Positions 1 to 10,797 of a stretch of 64,000 bases of DNA are shown here, piece after piece. The position numbers were made by a program, and so were the translations under genes. Each line of letters begins with the position of its first letter. The first letter of the stretch is position 1. This stretch comes from Corynespora cassiicola (taxonomy: Eukaryota; Ascomycota; Dothideomycetes; Pleosporales; Corynesporascaceae): contig JAEUWY010000001.1 of the NCBI GenBank assembly GCA_022059125.1, forward strand, positions 4,092,001 through 4,156,000, written 5' to 3'. Under the pieces are notes generated by a model. It worked only from the letters and a program-made list of their open reading frames with translations, made no database searches and was not told the DNA's origin.

Positions 1-662
1 AGGCATTGTCGACCATTTGATAATAAACGGAGCCTATATGGCAGAGAGCACTGCATTCTTTGGTCCCAAGGACTTCATCGGAAAGGAAGACACGTTCCGC
101 ACCGAGCTGGCCAACTCCATGGACGCCAATGTCGCAGGAACTTTGTTTGCAGTCAATGCATTCGTGCCACTTGTTAAAGAAAGTAGCATCAAAAAAGTCG
201 TAGTCATCTCGACTGGTCACGCGGATCCGCAGTCTGTTGCTGTCGCAAAAATCAAGGATGCCATCCCATATGCACTGAGTAAAATTGCGGTAAACCTACT
301 GGTCAAGAAGCTTGCTATCGAGTATGAAGGCGATGGAATAGCATTCTTGGCTCTTTCTCCTGGGTTCGTGGATACGAGAACGGACGAAGAGGGCAATCGT
401 GAGCATATACCTTTCCATATCTCGCCTGCGTTGGAATATATTTTTCCTAGAGATCAGACTCGCTAACATCTTCTTAGTGGACCCTAATGTCAAGGCTGCA
501 TATGAAATGTTGACCAAGATATTCCAGGCCCTCAAACCGGATTTCAACGGCCCAATTACGCCGGTCGAGAGCATCGAGGCACAGTTGGAAGTCATCCACG
601 GATTGAAATTTGAGCAGTCAGGTGAATTCCTGAGTCATCACGGCAACACGGAATGGCTGTGA
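1..662 (+). CDS. Short-chain dehydrogenase/reductase, 5' partial
   Basis: This is the C-terminal two thirds of an NAD(P)-dependent short-chain dehydrogenase/reductase (SDR), a Rossmann-fold oxidoreductase. The reading frame is already open at the left edge (GIVDH before LIINGAYM), so the start and the glycine-rich cofactor loop lie outside the window. INGA at about 26-37 replaces the usual NNAG motif. VVVIST supplies the catalytic Ser. YALSK (codons 266-283) gives the Tyr-x-x-x-Lys pair, and SPGFVDT is the usual segment after it. One intron is inferred at 399-477: donor GTGAGC, branch CTAAC at 463-467, acceptor TTAG. Splicing joins ..EEGN to LDPNVKAAY and restores one frame to the TGA at 660-662. 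Substrate cannot be told. The residues resemble atypical fungal SDRs rather than the classical steroid or polyketide reductases. The fold assignment is firm and the function open. Confidence 0.85.
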
Positions 663-1307
663 GCTCCGAGGAAGATCATCCCTGTATACTGAGATTGTAG
701 AGTTGGACTCGGAGATCCTGATTACTAGGTATAGACACCTGGATATTTGACAGATATATAGTGGTGATGAAACTTTAATCTCAACTTGGAGTCGCTTTCC
801 TTTTCTATAAATATAGAATTATCTTCTTTGAGTATTTTTGATAAGTTCCACAATACTGTCTTGATGAATGACAGGCTCCTGGCGGGACAGCTTCGGAGCC
901 CATGGCTCTTATTTCGGTAATAAGACCACCACAACGCGAAATCAACCTAAACTGCTTGCAGCGTATACTTCTGGGCTTGTATTTGATTTCCTACCTAATG
1001 CTGAGGCACTAGCGAAAACACGCGCTGCTGGGGTATCATTTACACTAGATTCCTCGGCGTAAAGTCTGCCGATTCTCCCACAATCCGAACCATACATGAT
1101 CCAGTGTCTAACTTCCCCGGCTAATTCCCCGCCTCCTGCAATGTACCCCAACTTTATAGTTCCGGGCTCGGGATTTGGTAGTTACAAAATAACTCAAAGT
1201 TTCCATCGCTCGGGTCAGTTTAAGAAACAATTAGCCTAGGTCTTTTCCCGTATGGATCGCCCAAGAAGTGTGGTTTCTGCTCCAATGATTCAGGAATGTG
1301 TGAATCC
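663..1307. other. Intergenic, no supported gene
   Basis: This is the spacer between the SDR and the GH78 remnant. A TATAAATA lies at 806-813. Short open frames at 868-1062 (+) and 942-1151 (-) overlap each other, show no recognisable domain, and lack convincing splice or start context. No repeat or RNA gene is apparent. Confidence 0.5.
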
Positions 1308-3483
1308 ATGCAAATAGTTCGCTACCTTCTCGGCACAGCCATTTACTGTACTTTGCCAGCTTATGTGTGAGCTTTCTGTAAGACACTTATGCTAAGAACC
1401 GTTAACTAACCAACGCAGCTCGGTTGACTATGGCACCATCAACCCGTCGAGATATTATCTCGGCACAAACGTTTCCAACTCAGGCTTCGGTTCCTGGCGG
1501 AATGAAACAATTACATTGACACCATCTGCACCACTACTCGTACTCGACTTCGCTACAGAAGTAGCTGGGTTTCCCTTCTTCCATGTGTCCTCAGTGTTAG
1601 GTACAGCCCAAATTGAGATCAAATACGGCGAGGAGTTCCAATCACTATCCAATCCAAATTCTGATGGACCTTGGACCTTCTCAAATGGACTCTCAAACAC
1701 CTTCCGTGTTGAGACGCTCAACCTGACAGATCCGGGTCGGTTCGAAAGCTTCTTCATTCAAGGTGGTCAACGATGGGAGTCTGTGAGATTACTCACAAAC
1801 GAAAGTGTCTCTCTAAGCGGCGTTGGTTTCCGCGCTACGAGTCAAAATAGTGCCGTGGACAGTCTTCCTGGCCAATTAAGGACAAAAAACGACGCTTTAA
1901 ACAAAGTGTTTATCTGGGAGGTCGAGTGGTACAGGCGTCCTGCGTAGACGCTGGGAATGCACCTTCTACATGGCAGATCACCGAACATGGCGCTTTGGTG
2001 CGGGGTCAGGCAAGTGCTCAATCTGCCCTGGGCGCTGGGAAGGCCAACTACACGCTGCATTTCGATATCAAAATAGTACGTGGAGGTACCTGCTGGAGGG
2101 TAGCGAGTGCCGTACAGCCTATCGGTCCGTATTTTGTTTTGACTTCAGAATACCCAGAAAGCAGCACGTTTGTCAACACAAATCGAACCTTGCTACCTCC
2201 CAATACTCTTGTTTTCAACAATGGATGGAGCCTCGTCTACCAGTCCACTCTGGAAACGCCGACCAACCTCTATTTTCCCCTGGATGTAATGATACAAGAG
2301 GATAAATGGTATCGGATCAGCACAACGATTCATGAGACCAGCTACCGTATTCAAATAGATGGAACACCTATAGTTGACGTGCCGCTTTCCTCACCTATCA
2401 TTCGTGGTAATTTTGGCACATCATCTCCTTACGAAGGCACATGGGGATTTGGGGCGTACCAAGACCATGTGACTTACTTCAGGAACGTATCCGTCATCAA
2501 CTAAGACGGGAACCAAGTGTATAAAAACTCTATAAAGAATACTGATACCTTGGAGGAGTACCGGGTAGCACCCTTGGACTACTCTGTCTGTCTCGATGGA
2601 GCAAAACGAGACCGATTAGTATGGATAGGCGATTTCTACCACACCGTACGAGTAAACGCCCTGTCGACCTCTCGTTCCGACTACATTACTGGGACGATCG
2701 ATTATGTGTTCAGCTGCCAGGAAGAGGAAGGACTATATGAAGGATTTGTTCCAATATCTGCAAAATCCGGTGCTCGGCCTCGGTACAAGGACGCATACCC
2801 AGATCAATACACGGGCTTGGTGGATTGACAGGATTTGTTCCTTGCGGGCATAGGGAATCATTTTCGATACACAGGAAATACAAAGGGCCTCGAACCCTAT
2901 TGGGGGCAAATAAAGAAGCTAGCTGCAGCAAAGTTAGCTTTCGTCGACCCTGTCTTGGGGCTTGTTGCCGACAGCGCTGAGATTAAGGGTGCCTTCAACT
3001 TTCTTGGGCCGGTGAACGGAAGTGCGATTACAGGCCTTTTTGCCTATAATCTCGGCACACTGGCATCACTGACAGAAGCAATCGAGGACAAAGAAGCAGC
3101 AGAACTCTACTTGGAAAGAACACAAGCCCTGCGAGACTCGCTCAATCAACACCTCTGGAGTGATTCGCTTGGGACTTATGCGCTATCAACCGCGTCTCCA
3201 GGAAACTTATCGCTGACGGGTATCGCCTGGGTCATCCTGTTTGGGGCAGCAAACCAGACTTAAGCAAGTTCCTCGATTGCTAAACTCGAAGAACTACGGC
3301 TTGGGGTAGAATACAGAACCCTGTCTAGCGACGAGGCAACTGACGACTATGAACTTGCTCCTAATCCGTCTGGCTTCCTGCTTGAAGCACTCTTCAAGTC
3401 CCATCGAGACCTTGGTATCAACAGTTGTCCAAGTACTGGCTACTTGGTATGCAAACATGGCGTTCCCGAATCGGCATAGTGCT
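1308..3483 (+). pseudogene. Secreted GH78-type alpha-L-rhamnosidase, broken
   Basis: This is the remnant of a secreted glycoside hydrolase family 78 enzyme, which would remove terminal alpha-L-rhamnose from plant or fungal glycans. The start is ATG 1308, opening a signal peptide (MQIVRYLLGTAIYC). An intron at 1367-1418 (GTGAGC donor, CTAAC branch) leads in frame into SVDYGTINPSRYY. Next come the N-terminal beta-sandwich (1420-1920), a LamG/concanavalin-like segment (about 1926-2500), and the alpha/alpha barrel opening with CLDGAKRDRLVWIGD (2592-2636), the GH78 acid-residue region. Damage: a one-base loss near 1923; TAA at 2502 and TAA at 3261, each one C-to-T change from CAA; TGA at 2826 where TGG or CGA is expected; and a frame change near 3414. 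The similarity fades at TWYANMAFPNRH, followed by TGA 3484. The barrel's C-terminal part is missing. Family assignment is by motif recall, and sequencing error could explain single breaks but not all of them. Confidence 0.75.
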
Positions 3484-3486
3484 TGA

Positions 3487-3942
3487 GCTCCTCCAGGCTG
3501 CCCAGTCGAAGACATTGATCGCGAGCCTGCAACCAAACAACAGATCGCATCTTCCAAGTATAGTCCACTTCGCTCGGCCATCGACGCTGCTTCTGTCATT
3601 CGAGTGGCGTCAGCCTCGGAGCATCTCGCATCACTTTGGGTTTCGCGCCTCGCGCGCACCATCTCACATGAGCTTGGTCATTGTATGGGCATTAGCCATT
3701 GCGTGTACTACGCTTGTAACATACAAGCCACCGCGAGAATCAAAGAAGACGTCAGGCAAACCCCTTATCTCCGTCCAGTGTGCGAGGCCAAGGTGAGCTA
3801 TGCTATAGCAACCCAGTTGAACTTCGGGTCGGACGAGGCTAGGGAAAGATATGTCACGGACCGAGGCTCTGGGGAAATTTTGTGGAGATGCAATGCGGGG
3901 GAATTTTGGAATGTGGGCGGCTTTTGGGGCTTGGGTGGATGA
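3487..3942 (+). pseudogene. Archaemetzincin-like (M54) protease, N-terminus missing
   Basis: This is the C-terminal core of an archaemetzincin-type zinc metallopeptidase. The signature HELGHCMGISHC (3667-3702) has the three zinc-binding His, the catalytic Glu and the Gly turn. It is followed by YYAC, EDVRQTPYL and PVCEAK, which match the family's HExxHxxGxxHC...C...CPxC layout. Two usual residues differ: the Met after the second Cys is Ile (ATA), and the first Cys of the last CPxC pair is Arg, so the structural zinc site loses a ligand. The frame is open from 3487 to TGA 3940-3942, but no start or N-terminal half is visible. The segment directly abuts the truncated GH78 gene in the frame that gene shifts into. 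I read this as two gene fragments joined by a deletion. A functional gene with upstream exons hidden in the GH78 region is possible but unlikely. Confidence 0.65.
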
Positions 3943-4010
3943 AAGGCTGAGATATCTGGGGTCGGCGTTTGAATAACCTAGCGTCGGCAGTTGTTCGTAC
4001 TCTCCATGGA

Positions 4011-4428
4011 CTAAGCTTTTTGATCACAAGGGCGCAGGAGTATTTCGAGCTCTGCGAACTCCCACTCCGCTGTGTCATTGTTTCGTCGCACAAAATGAAC
4101 CCGGTAAAATTTGTTGCAACTCTGGCATTGGAAATGATACTCAATTTCCCCATCATATAGACCGCCCAAAATGGCTTACGGCTGTTTGAATCATCTATAC
4201 GCTCATCACTCGTCCATTTATCGTTCAAATTCCCCGCAATTTAACCCCAGCCTTGGCGCCGGTCTTGGTGCCAGGATCATCGACGGCCAGGTAACAAATT
4301 TCCGGTCCACGGGCCAAAGTTAGGTCTTCGGCACACCTGATGATGTGACCCCACATCCCGATTTCGTGGAGCCGGCGTACGTTGAACTGCTGGGATTCGA
4401 TGCCTGCGGATATACGACAGAGCATCAT
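4011..4428 (-). pseudogene. Decayed unknown protein with a CxxC motif
   Basis: Minus-strand coding remnant, family not recognised. From 4428 down to about 4235 one frame reads protein-like (RRLHEIGMWGHII, CYLAVDDPGTKTGAKAG). A one-base loss in the G-run near 4233 then moves it to another frame, which continues with EFER, MDE, AYR, FKQP, AILGGLYDGE, EYHFQCQSCNKFYRVHF, EWEFAELEILL, ending at TAG 4011-4013. That second frame is crossed by five stop triplets (TAA, TGA, TGA, TGA, TAA) between 4220 and 4175, each one C-to-T change from CAA or CGA. The uninterrupted stretch after them and the CQSCNKF pair argue for former coding. The upper part overlaps the probable GH79 promoter. Chance open frame is the alternative. 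Confidence 0.35.
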
Positions 4429-4436
4429 TTTAGACG

Positions 4437-4444
4437 TATAAATA
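4437..4444 (+). promoter_or_regulatory. TATA-like box upstream of GH79 gene
   Basis: TATAAATA about 100 bp before the ATG at 4546, a plausible core promoter element for the GH79 gene. Judged by sequence and position only. Confidence 0.4.
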
Positions 4445-4545
4445 TCTTAAGTCAAAAGTACCACATGGGTGTCCACAAGCAAACCAGAAAGTCTTGGCTC
4501 CGCTCTTTTCAATCCAAATACATACACACATTGGTCGTCACTAGA

Positions 4546-6237
4546 ATGGCGTCAAGGGCCCACCAAATACTGGCGGTCTTGTGCTTATCAGCATCGCATG
4601 CAACTTCCAGCCCTGTGGAGCTTGTTGTGCCAGAATGTCCCCCAGAAGGGACCCAAATTCTCCCAGATGCTTATCAAGGCTATTCGATGGAAGTGGCTTC
4701 GTTTGCTGATATAGCGGGTAACCTGAGGTAGGTTGAATTTGTGGGCCACCCAAGTGAGGGGGGGGAACACGCCCCGCTTTGCTAGAAGAATAAGACTGCA
4801 TGCTCACACAAAGTTAAGCATACCAAACAAACTCTCGTACCGCATGCTTCAGAACCTCAAAGATATCACTGGATCCCCTGCGCACATTCGGGTCGGAGGA
4901 ACGACTTCCAATCACGCAACCTGGGTGCCGGAGCAAGAAGAGGCCATTATCCAGAATTACGCTACCCCTGGAGCCGACCAGCCAGCTAATGTCACCTTGG
5001 GGCCTCGATACTTGGAAGCCTTCCACGTTTTCCCAAGAGGTACCAAGTATACAGTCGGGGTGACATTTGATAGTGGATTAAAAGGTGAAGATGCCTCAGT
5101 GCAGCAGGCCGAGGCCTTTTATCAATCCATCGGGGAAGATCTTTTCGCCATGGAAGTCGGCAATGAATTTGACGGTATGATCTCCCCTGCATTAATCACC
5201 AAATAAGATACAAACTGACCACTACTGCTCACGGTTCAGTGTTCCCCGTAGACCGCAATGAGACAACATGGTCTATTCAACAGTACGTTACTGAATGGCT
5301 AGACCGAACAAGGGCAATAGCGAAGCGTGTGTTCAAGGACAGTAAGAACCAGAAACTTTTTCAGGCTGGAGCTTTTGTAGCACCAGGGAGCATATCAAAC
5401 GACACATCTTGGACCGCCCAGGCGGCCATGGACTTGGGAATCGCATCTACTGGACACGCGAGGACATTCTGCACACATCAATATTTCGGTGCAGCATGCA
5501 GGCCGGTCAAACCAACTCTCGAGGGTAGTGTGATGAATCGCACCGAACTTATGCGATGGATGGTATACCACGACCACGCATCGGCATACACTGTATCCAA
5601 AGGCGTTCCATATGTCTTGGGCGAGACGAACTCTATCGCCTGCCAGGGCCTCACGGGCGTATCCGACGTTTTTGGTGCTGCGGTCTGGTCTGTGGACTAC
5701 GCGCTCTACGCTGCCTCGCTCAACATCTCGGGCATCTATTGGCATATGGGTACAGGCTATCGCTATGCACCCTGGCAGGCCATACAGAATGGGACCACGT
5801 CACCCGGGCCTCGCCCTTTGTACTACGGTAACTGGTTCCTCGCTGCTGCTCTTGGAGGCACGAAACGCCAGGTGGTTCCTATTGTCAACACGACTTCTTT
5901 AGCTGGATACGCCATTTATTCACCTGCGAGGGGTCGCGGCTCGCCTAGCCTCCAGAGTGTTGTCTTGGTCAACATGGAAGTTTACAATTCGTCAATTCCC
6001 GAGAGCAAGAGAAGTAGTGTCGAATTTCGACTCCCATCGAGACTGGTCGGCCGAAGCTCGGCGACTACGGTCCGACGGTTAACGGCGGCCGGCGCAGAGG
6101 TCAGAGACAACATTACTTTCTCGAGCCAAATTGTTGGTTTGGATGGGAGGTTTGAGGGGAGGGAAGTGAGGGAAAAGGTGGCGGACGGAATCGTTCAGGT
6201 ACAAGCAAGTGAGGCTGTATTGATATCTCTACATTGA
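4546..6237 (+). CDS. Secreted GH79 beta-glucuronidase-like hydrolase
   Basis: Intact extracellular glycoside hydrolase of family 79, which releases (4-O-methyl-)glucuronic acid from glycan side chains by a retaining mechanism. Three exons (4546-4727, 4819-5174, 5240-6237) join in frame to give 511 aa. Intron 1 is 91 nt (GTAGGT donor, TTAAG acceptor) and intron 2 is 65 nt (GTATGA, TTCAG). Residues 1-21 form a signal peptide (HQILAVLCLSASHA). GYSMEVASFADIAGN and HIRVGGTTSNH are typical of the barrel's first strands. The likely acid/base is Glu177 in GNEFD and the nucleophile Glu308 in GETNS. A C-terminal beta-sandwich (about 400-511) matches the GH79C type and carries several N-glycosylation sites. 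The start is chosen because the signal peptide begins exactly there. Exact substrate is uncertain. The neighbouring broken GH78 gene suggests a shared glycan target. Confidence 0.9.
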
Positions 6238-7080
6238 AGGATATGTCAATGTTCAGAGTACCTAAGTACCTAGGTATGGCAATGTCACGTGTTCCGCAGA
6301 GTGAAGGCCCACTGCGCCCAAGTCCGCGTGCTATCTGCATCCCCATCCGCATCCGCATCCATACCCCGGACATAAACAAACCCATTGAAAGAAGATGAAA
6401 TGTGGGTTTCCGTGTCGCGTACATATACCACAAGACCATTGCATGGAGGAAGTGCAGCCGGAGGGCCGGAATAGCCCGGCAGCTGCAAGCAGAGTGGGCC
6501 GCTATGCTACCTCCTGGGTCGGTTCCAACCACCTAGATACGCGTATTGACGGCGGATGAAGCTAGAAATGAACAAAACTCCATGCCTCTGCTGACAAGGT
6601 TGGTAGTCGAAACATACTATTGCTTTTTTGGCTTGTTTCAGAAACAGTGTTTTCCCCTGTTCGCATAAGTGCCGATCCTGCCGGCGCATCAATTTTGTCT
6701 CCTATTCCATCCAACTTTAATAGGAATCAGCACCGTGTCGATAAAACACAACCCGCCGTTTTCCACCTGAGCGGCCCGCTTCCTAAGCTTCTGCAAGCTA
6801 GTAGCGCCCCTGGATGACCTTCTAGGCTTCGGCCTAAGGCCAAATTCACAATGCCCACCGTTGAGCCTACCGTTTTGTATTGATCTTCCATCTGAGGCCA
6901 TGTTTCAAGTCTTGACATGTCTCTATATATATGGGGAATGTGTCCCTTTCGTGGACAAATTCGATAGCAAGCCTTTATTGCCCTTTCTCTCTTTTCAATC
7001 CCACTCGTTTTTGTGCCTTGCGCACCTCGCATTCGTTTCAATCTCCAGATTCTATATCTATCATTCTATCGAAGCACAGG
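6238..7080. promoter_or_regulatory. Spacer; DUF1996 promoter with TATATATA
   Basis: No gene is supported here. An imperfect CATCCG hexamer run lies near 6335-6362. TATATATA at 6924-6931 is about 150 bp before the DUF1996 start. A CT-rich stretch (6978-7075) resembles fungal leader or promoter pyrimidine tracts. The open frames in this spacer have no protein-like composition. Confidence 0.4.
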
Positions 7081-8140
7081 ATGCCTTCTTCTACCTTCTT
7101 CAAGACAGCATTGCTGACAAACGGTCTCGTGGCGCAGATCGCCGCTTATACCCAAGTCAATGTTGCGTCCCCCTTCATGTGTATGTGCTATGAGCATGCA
7201 ATAGTCCGTCGACTGTATGGTAGCTGACTTTTCCCCAGACAAAAACATTGACCCTATCGTCTTTCCGGGTCAATACGACAAGTCTCACCTGCACTCCTTT
7301 TTCGGCTCCGATGCTGTAACGATAAACACAAAGACCAGCGCCGAGTTGCAGAAGGGTTGCACCAACGCCGAGAATCCCAACGATCTCTCCATCTACTGGG
7401 TCCCAACGCTCCTTTACAAAAGTGGCAGCACCTGGGAGCCCGTACCAGTTTCACGGTTCAGTGCGTACTACAGCCTGGGTGATAACAAGGCCGAGGTCCC
7501 CATTCCTCAGGACCTCCAAATGGTAGCTGGCGATGCGACCGCCCAGACTGCTGATACTATGCCTGCCGAGGCCAATAGCGAGTGGTTCTGCGAAGGGGAC
7601 GATGGGATTCCACTGGATGAGAACGGCTTCCCCAGCAGCACTTGTAGCACTCATCTGCAGCAGCTGTTGTACTTCCCCAACTGCGTCAACGAGGAGACGC
7701 TCGAGACTGCCTACAAGGCCGGACGCCCGGGCAACTACAAGGCGTGCCCTGATGGAATGAAGGGCATGCCGCAGCTCCGCTTCAGCATTCGATACGACCT
7801 ACGCAAGGCGCTGCCTGACGGCTGGAGCGGCACCGCTCCGCTTCAACTTGCCTGCGGTAATGCTTACTGCAGCCACGGCGACTTCATCATGGGTTGGACT
7901 GAGGACGCTGCTCAAAACATGGTTGAGGCCACCAGCTCGAAGAACAAGTTTGCTGCTGTTGATGGGACTCTGGGCAAGAACGGCGAACTGCCTTCATGCA
8001 CTCCTGCCGATGCGGATCCCAATAACGGAACTAGCGACTATGATGAGAGTGTAGCTGCTATGAGCAAGCGATCAGTCCCTGCTGCTGGTTGGGCCTCAAG
8101 AAACCGGCTTACTCGCAATCTACATACTATTCAAAGCTAA
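7081..8140 (+). CDS. Secreted DUF1996 family protein
   Basis: Intact two-exon gene (7081-7180 and 7239-8140), 333 aa, for a fungal DUF1996 protein. These are secreted or wall-associated proteins of unknown biochemical role. The 58-nt intron has a GTATGT donor, CTGAC branch and CCCCAG acceptor, and joins SPFM-Y to KNIDPIVFPG in frame. The N-terminus has a moderately hydrophobic stretch (ALLTNGLVAQIAAY) compatible with a signal peptide. Family hallmarks seen are IDPIVFPG, SHLHSFFGSD (residues 49-58), CTNAENPNDLSIYWVPTLL, and the paired-cysteine segments FPNCVNE, YKACPDGM and LACGNAYCSHGDF. A basic KR site lies near the C-terminus. The AT-rich island begins at the next base after TAA 8138-8140, so this gene's 3' UTR and terminator must lie in RIP-mutated DNA. 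Confidence 0.92.
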
Positions 8141-9208
8141 GCTTTTTTAAAACTAATAATACTTATAAAATACTTTAAATAAAGCTATGAATTTAGAAAA
8201 CTATTTTAAAACTTATTAAAAGAGCTACGGGAGTCCCTTTCTCTTAACTGTACTAAGCTAGAACTAAATAGTAAATATCTGAAAAGCTGTAGAAGTTCTT
8301 TACTCTTAGCTTTACCAGACTAGAACTAAATAATAAATACAGATAATAAGTATAAATAATAATAATACTAGTTAAGCGTTTAATTAAAAGAGCTACAGGA
8401 GTCTCTTTTTCTTAGCTGTGCTGGGCTAGAACTAAACAGTAAATATAAATTAATAAAAAAAAATAGAAATAATGCTAGTTAGATATCTAATAAAACAGTA
8501 ATTAAAAGTAATAAAAAATAATTAAGTTATTAATAAGTGAATAAGTAATTTTTATTTTATAAGCTTACTAGTTTACTAGTTTATAAATTTATAATTATAT
8601 AAATTACAGATTACAGATTATAAATTATAAAAATAATAAAAAAAAAAAACTATTTTAAAGCTTTAAAAATTTATTTAAAAATAACGTAAAAAGATTATAA
8701 TCTGTAGTTATTAAAATATTAAATATAAAACGTAGTTACGTAGAGTAAAATACTTTTAATAAATTACTATAAGTTTTAAATAAAAGCTTTAAGTAGAAAC
8801 TTTAATATTATAAAAATTTAACTTTTATAAATATCTGCCTAAATAAATATTATAAAAAAAAGCTATTACTATTTTTTAAATTTTATTATACTCTGTATCT
8901 ATACGCGTAAGTTTTAAAACTTATATTAAAATTATAGCTAATTACTATAGTTAGTTTATAGTTAACTATAAGTTTTTAAAATTAATAGCTTTATTATAAT
9001 AAACTAATTAGTATAAATAAACTTTATTTTTATAGTTTTTTAAACTGTAAATATTATTAGTATTACTAATATTACTAATATTACTAATATTATTATAGTA
9101 ATTTTTATTACTACGTGTATTTTTTTTATTATAATAACTCTGTAGAACTTTATATACAGAATTTTAAAAAAAAAATTTAGTAGATATAAAATTACGCATA
9201 CTAACTAT
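8141..9208 (+). repeat. Repeat family C, copy 1, left part (unit X)
   Basis: Unit X (about 8384-9208) recurs at 17120-18057 and, inverted, at 18740-19433 and 59335-60296. It opens with AAAAGAGCTACAGGAGTC and ends in CGCATACTAACTAT, where Gypsy element A1 interrupts it. Preceding bases 8216-8340 hold two more partial copies of its first ~60 bp. No coding capacity is seen, and the class of element is not recognised. Confidence 0.7.
8216..8450 (+). repeat. Three degenerate ~60-bp repeats at island edge
   Basis: Copies at 8216-8277, 8281-8340 and 8384-8450 share GAGCTAC..GAGTC, a pyrimidine run, CTTAGCTG, CTAGAACTAAA and AGTAAATA. The spacing is uneven and the middle copy is the most diverged. 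An inverted copy lies at the opposite border (about 61900-61965). Confidence 0.75.
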
Positions 9209-9578
9209 TATTATAAACTATAAATATAAACTAATAATAGAGCTAATAGAGTTACACCGCTATAACTAATTATATAATATATTTAGTTAATTAGTCTACT
9301 TAGTAGTACTGAGTAACTAAGCAGTACTAAGCAGAAAGCTTTAGATATATATATATAGTTTATATAATTATACTTTATAATTATATTTATTTTATTAGCA
9401 AATCTATTATTTAGAATTAGCTATTAATTTATTATACTTTATTACTAATATAGAAACCCGTATAGTATATTATATATTATTTTATTTATATAATTTTATT
9501 AGTATTTATTTTTAAAAATTAATTTAAACAGCTATTTACTTTTTAGCTTTATTTATAATTTATAGCACAGTTTTAATA
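9209..9578 (+). repeat. 5' LTR of A1
   Basis: 370 bp, the same length as the partner at 15978-16347. It begins TATTATAAACTA and ends TTTTAATA. The last ~230 bp are shared with the LTRs of A2, A3 and A4, while the first ~140 bp are not. Confidence 0.92.
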
Positions 9579-10797
9579 TTATAAATACTTTTTAAAATAA
9601 GTACTACTTTAAAATTACGCGCACTTTTAATTTTAACTAGTAATACTATTAATACTAAAATTACTACTAGTATAATTATATAATTTAATATAATAGATAA
9701 TAATTTTATTAAAATAGTAATATCTAACTTTTATTATAAAAAATAAAATAAGTTTAAAAATTAGCTTTTACAGCTTAACTTATTTTTTAATTTTTAAAAT
9801 AAAAATATTAAAAAAAAAAACCGCGTTATATTCGCAGCTACATATATAAAAAATAAAATATTTTAATAAATTAAACTAGTTTTTATTAAGTATAAAAACA
9901 GTAAAACTAATAATAATATTAATAAATAAATAGAAAACTTTAATAAATTTAAAAAAAAAATTAAATAAGTTTTTAAAGTTTTTAATAAAAATATAATTAC
10001 TAAATAAGCTATTTAATATTTTAAATAACAGATTTTAGCTGCTAACTATACTAATAAATTTTAGTAACTATCAATTTGTACTAAATAAAATAATAAAGTA
10101 TTTATAATAATATACTATTAAAAAATTAAATTTAACGTTAAAAAAAAATTTATATATTTTAAAGCTTAGCTTAATACGCTTAAATAACTTATAAATAAAT
10201 TTATTAATATTAATTAAAAACTATATAAATTATAAATAAAATTATACTAAAACTAAAACCTAAAATATAAATAATATACTAAACTAAACTATAGTAAAAA
10301 GTACTATAACGCTAATACTAGTAAATAGGTTAAATATAAAGTAATATATTTTACTTATAATACTTATAGTAATAAACTAATAGTTTTTAGTAATATTTAA
10401 AAATTAAAATAAAAAAGTAATAAAAAAAATAATAAGTTTAAAAGTAAAACTATAATTTACTACGCGTGTAGAAAAACAGACTATATTATAAAAAATTATT
10501 AATTAAAAAATAAAGTTATTTAACAGCTAAATATATTATAAACTATTTTAAATAATAAATTTAACGCAGATAATAAATAGAAAGTTATTATAAATAAATT
10601 TTATAAAATAAAATTTATCTGTAATAGCGAACTACTGCAATATAAAAAAATAAAAATTTTTTTAATTATATTTAGTATTAAAATAAAAGTATTTAAACAG
10701 AGTCTAGAAGTATTTTTAAAAAAATTAAATTTAAAAAATTTAGTTTTTAAAAAAAAAAGCTTTTTATAACGTATATAATTATAAAAAATATTTAAAT

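Noticed and set aside
296..595. Minus-strand open frame across the dehydrogenase
   Set aside because: Antisense shadow of the SDR exons, without domain features.
868..1151. Overlapping short frames on both strands between SDR and GH78
   Set aside because: No recognisable motif, signal or splice context; they overlap each other, so at most one could be real and neither can be supported.
5395..5902. Frames on both strands inside the GH79 third exon
   Set aside because: Shadows of a GC-rich coding exon whose own frame shows catalytic motifs and correct splicing.
7254..8054. Alternative frames inside the DUF1996 gene
   Set aside because: Shadows; the main frame carries the family motifs and cysteine pattern.
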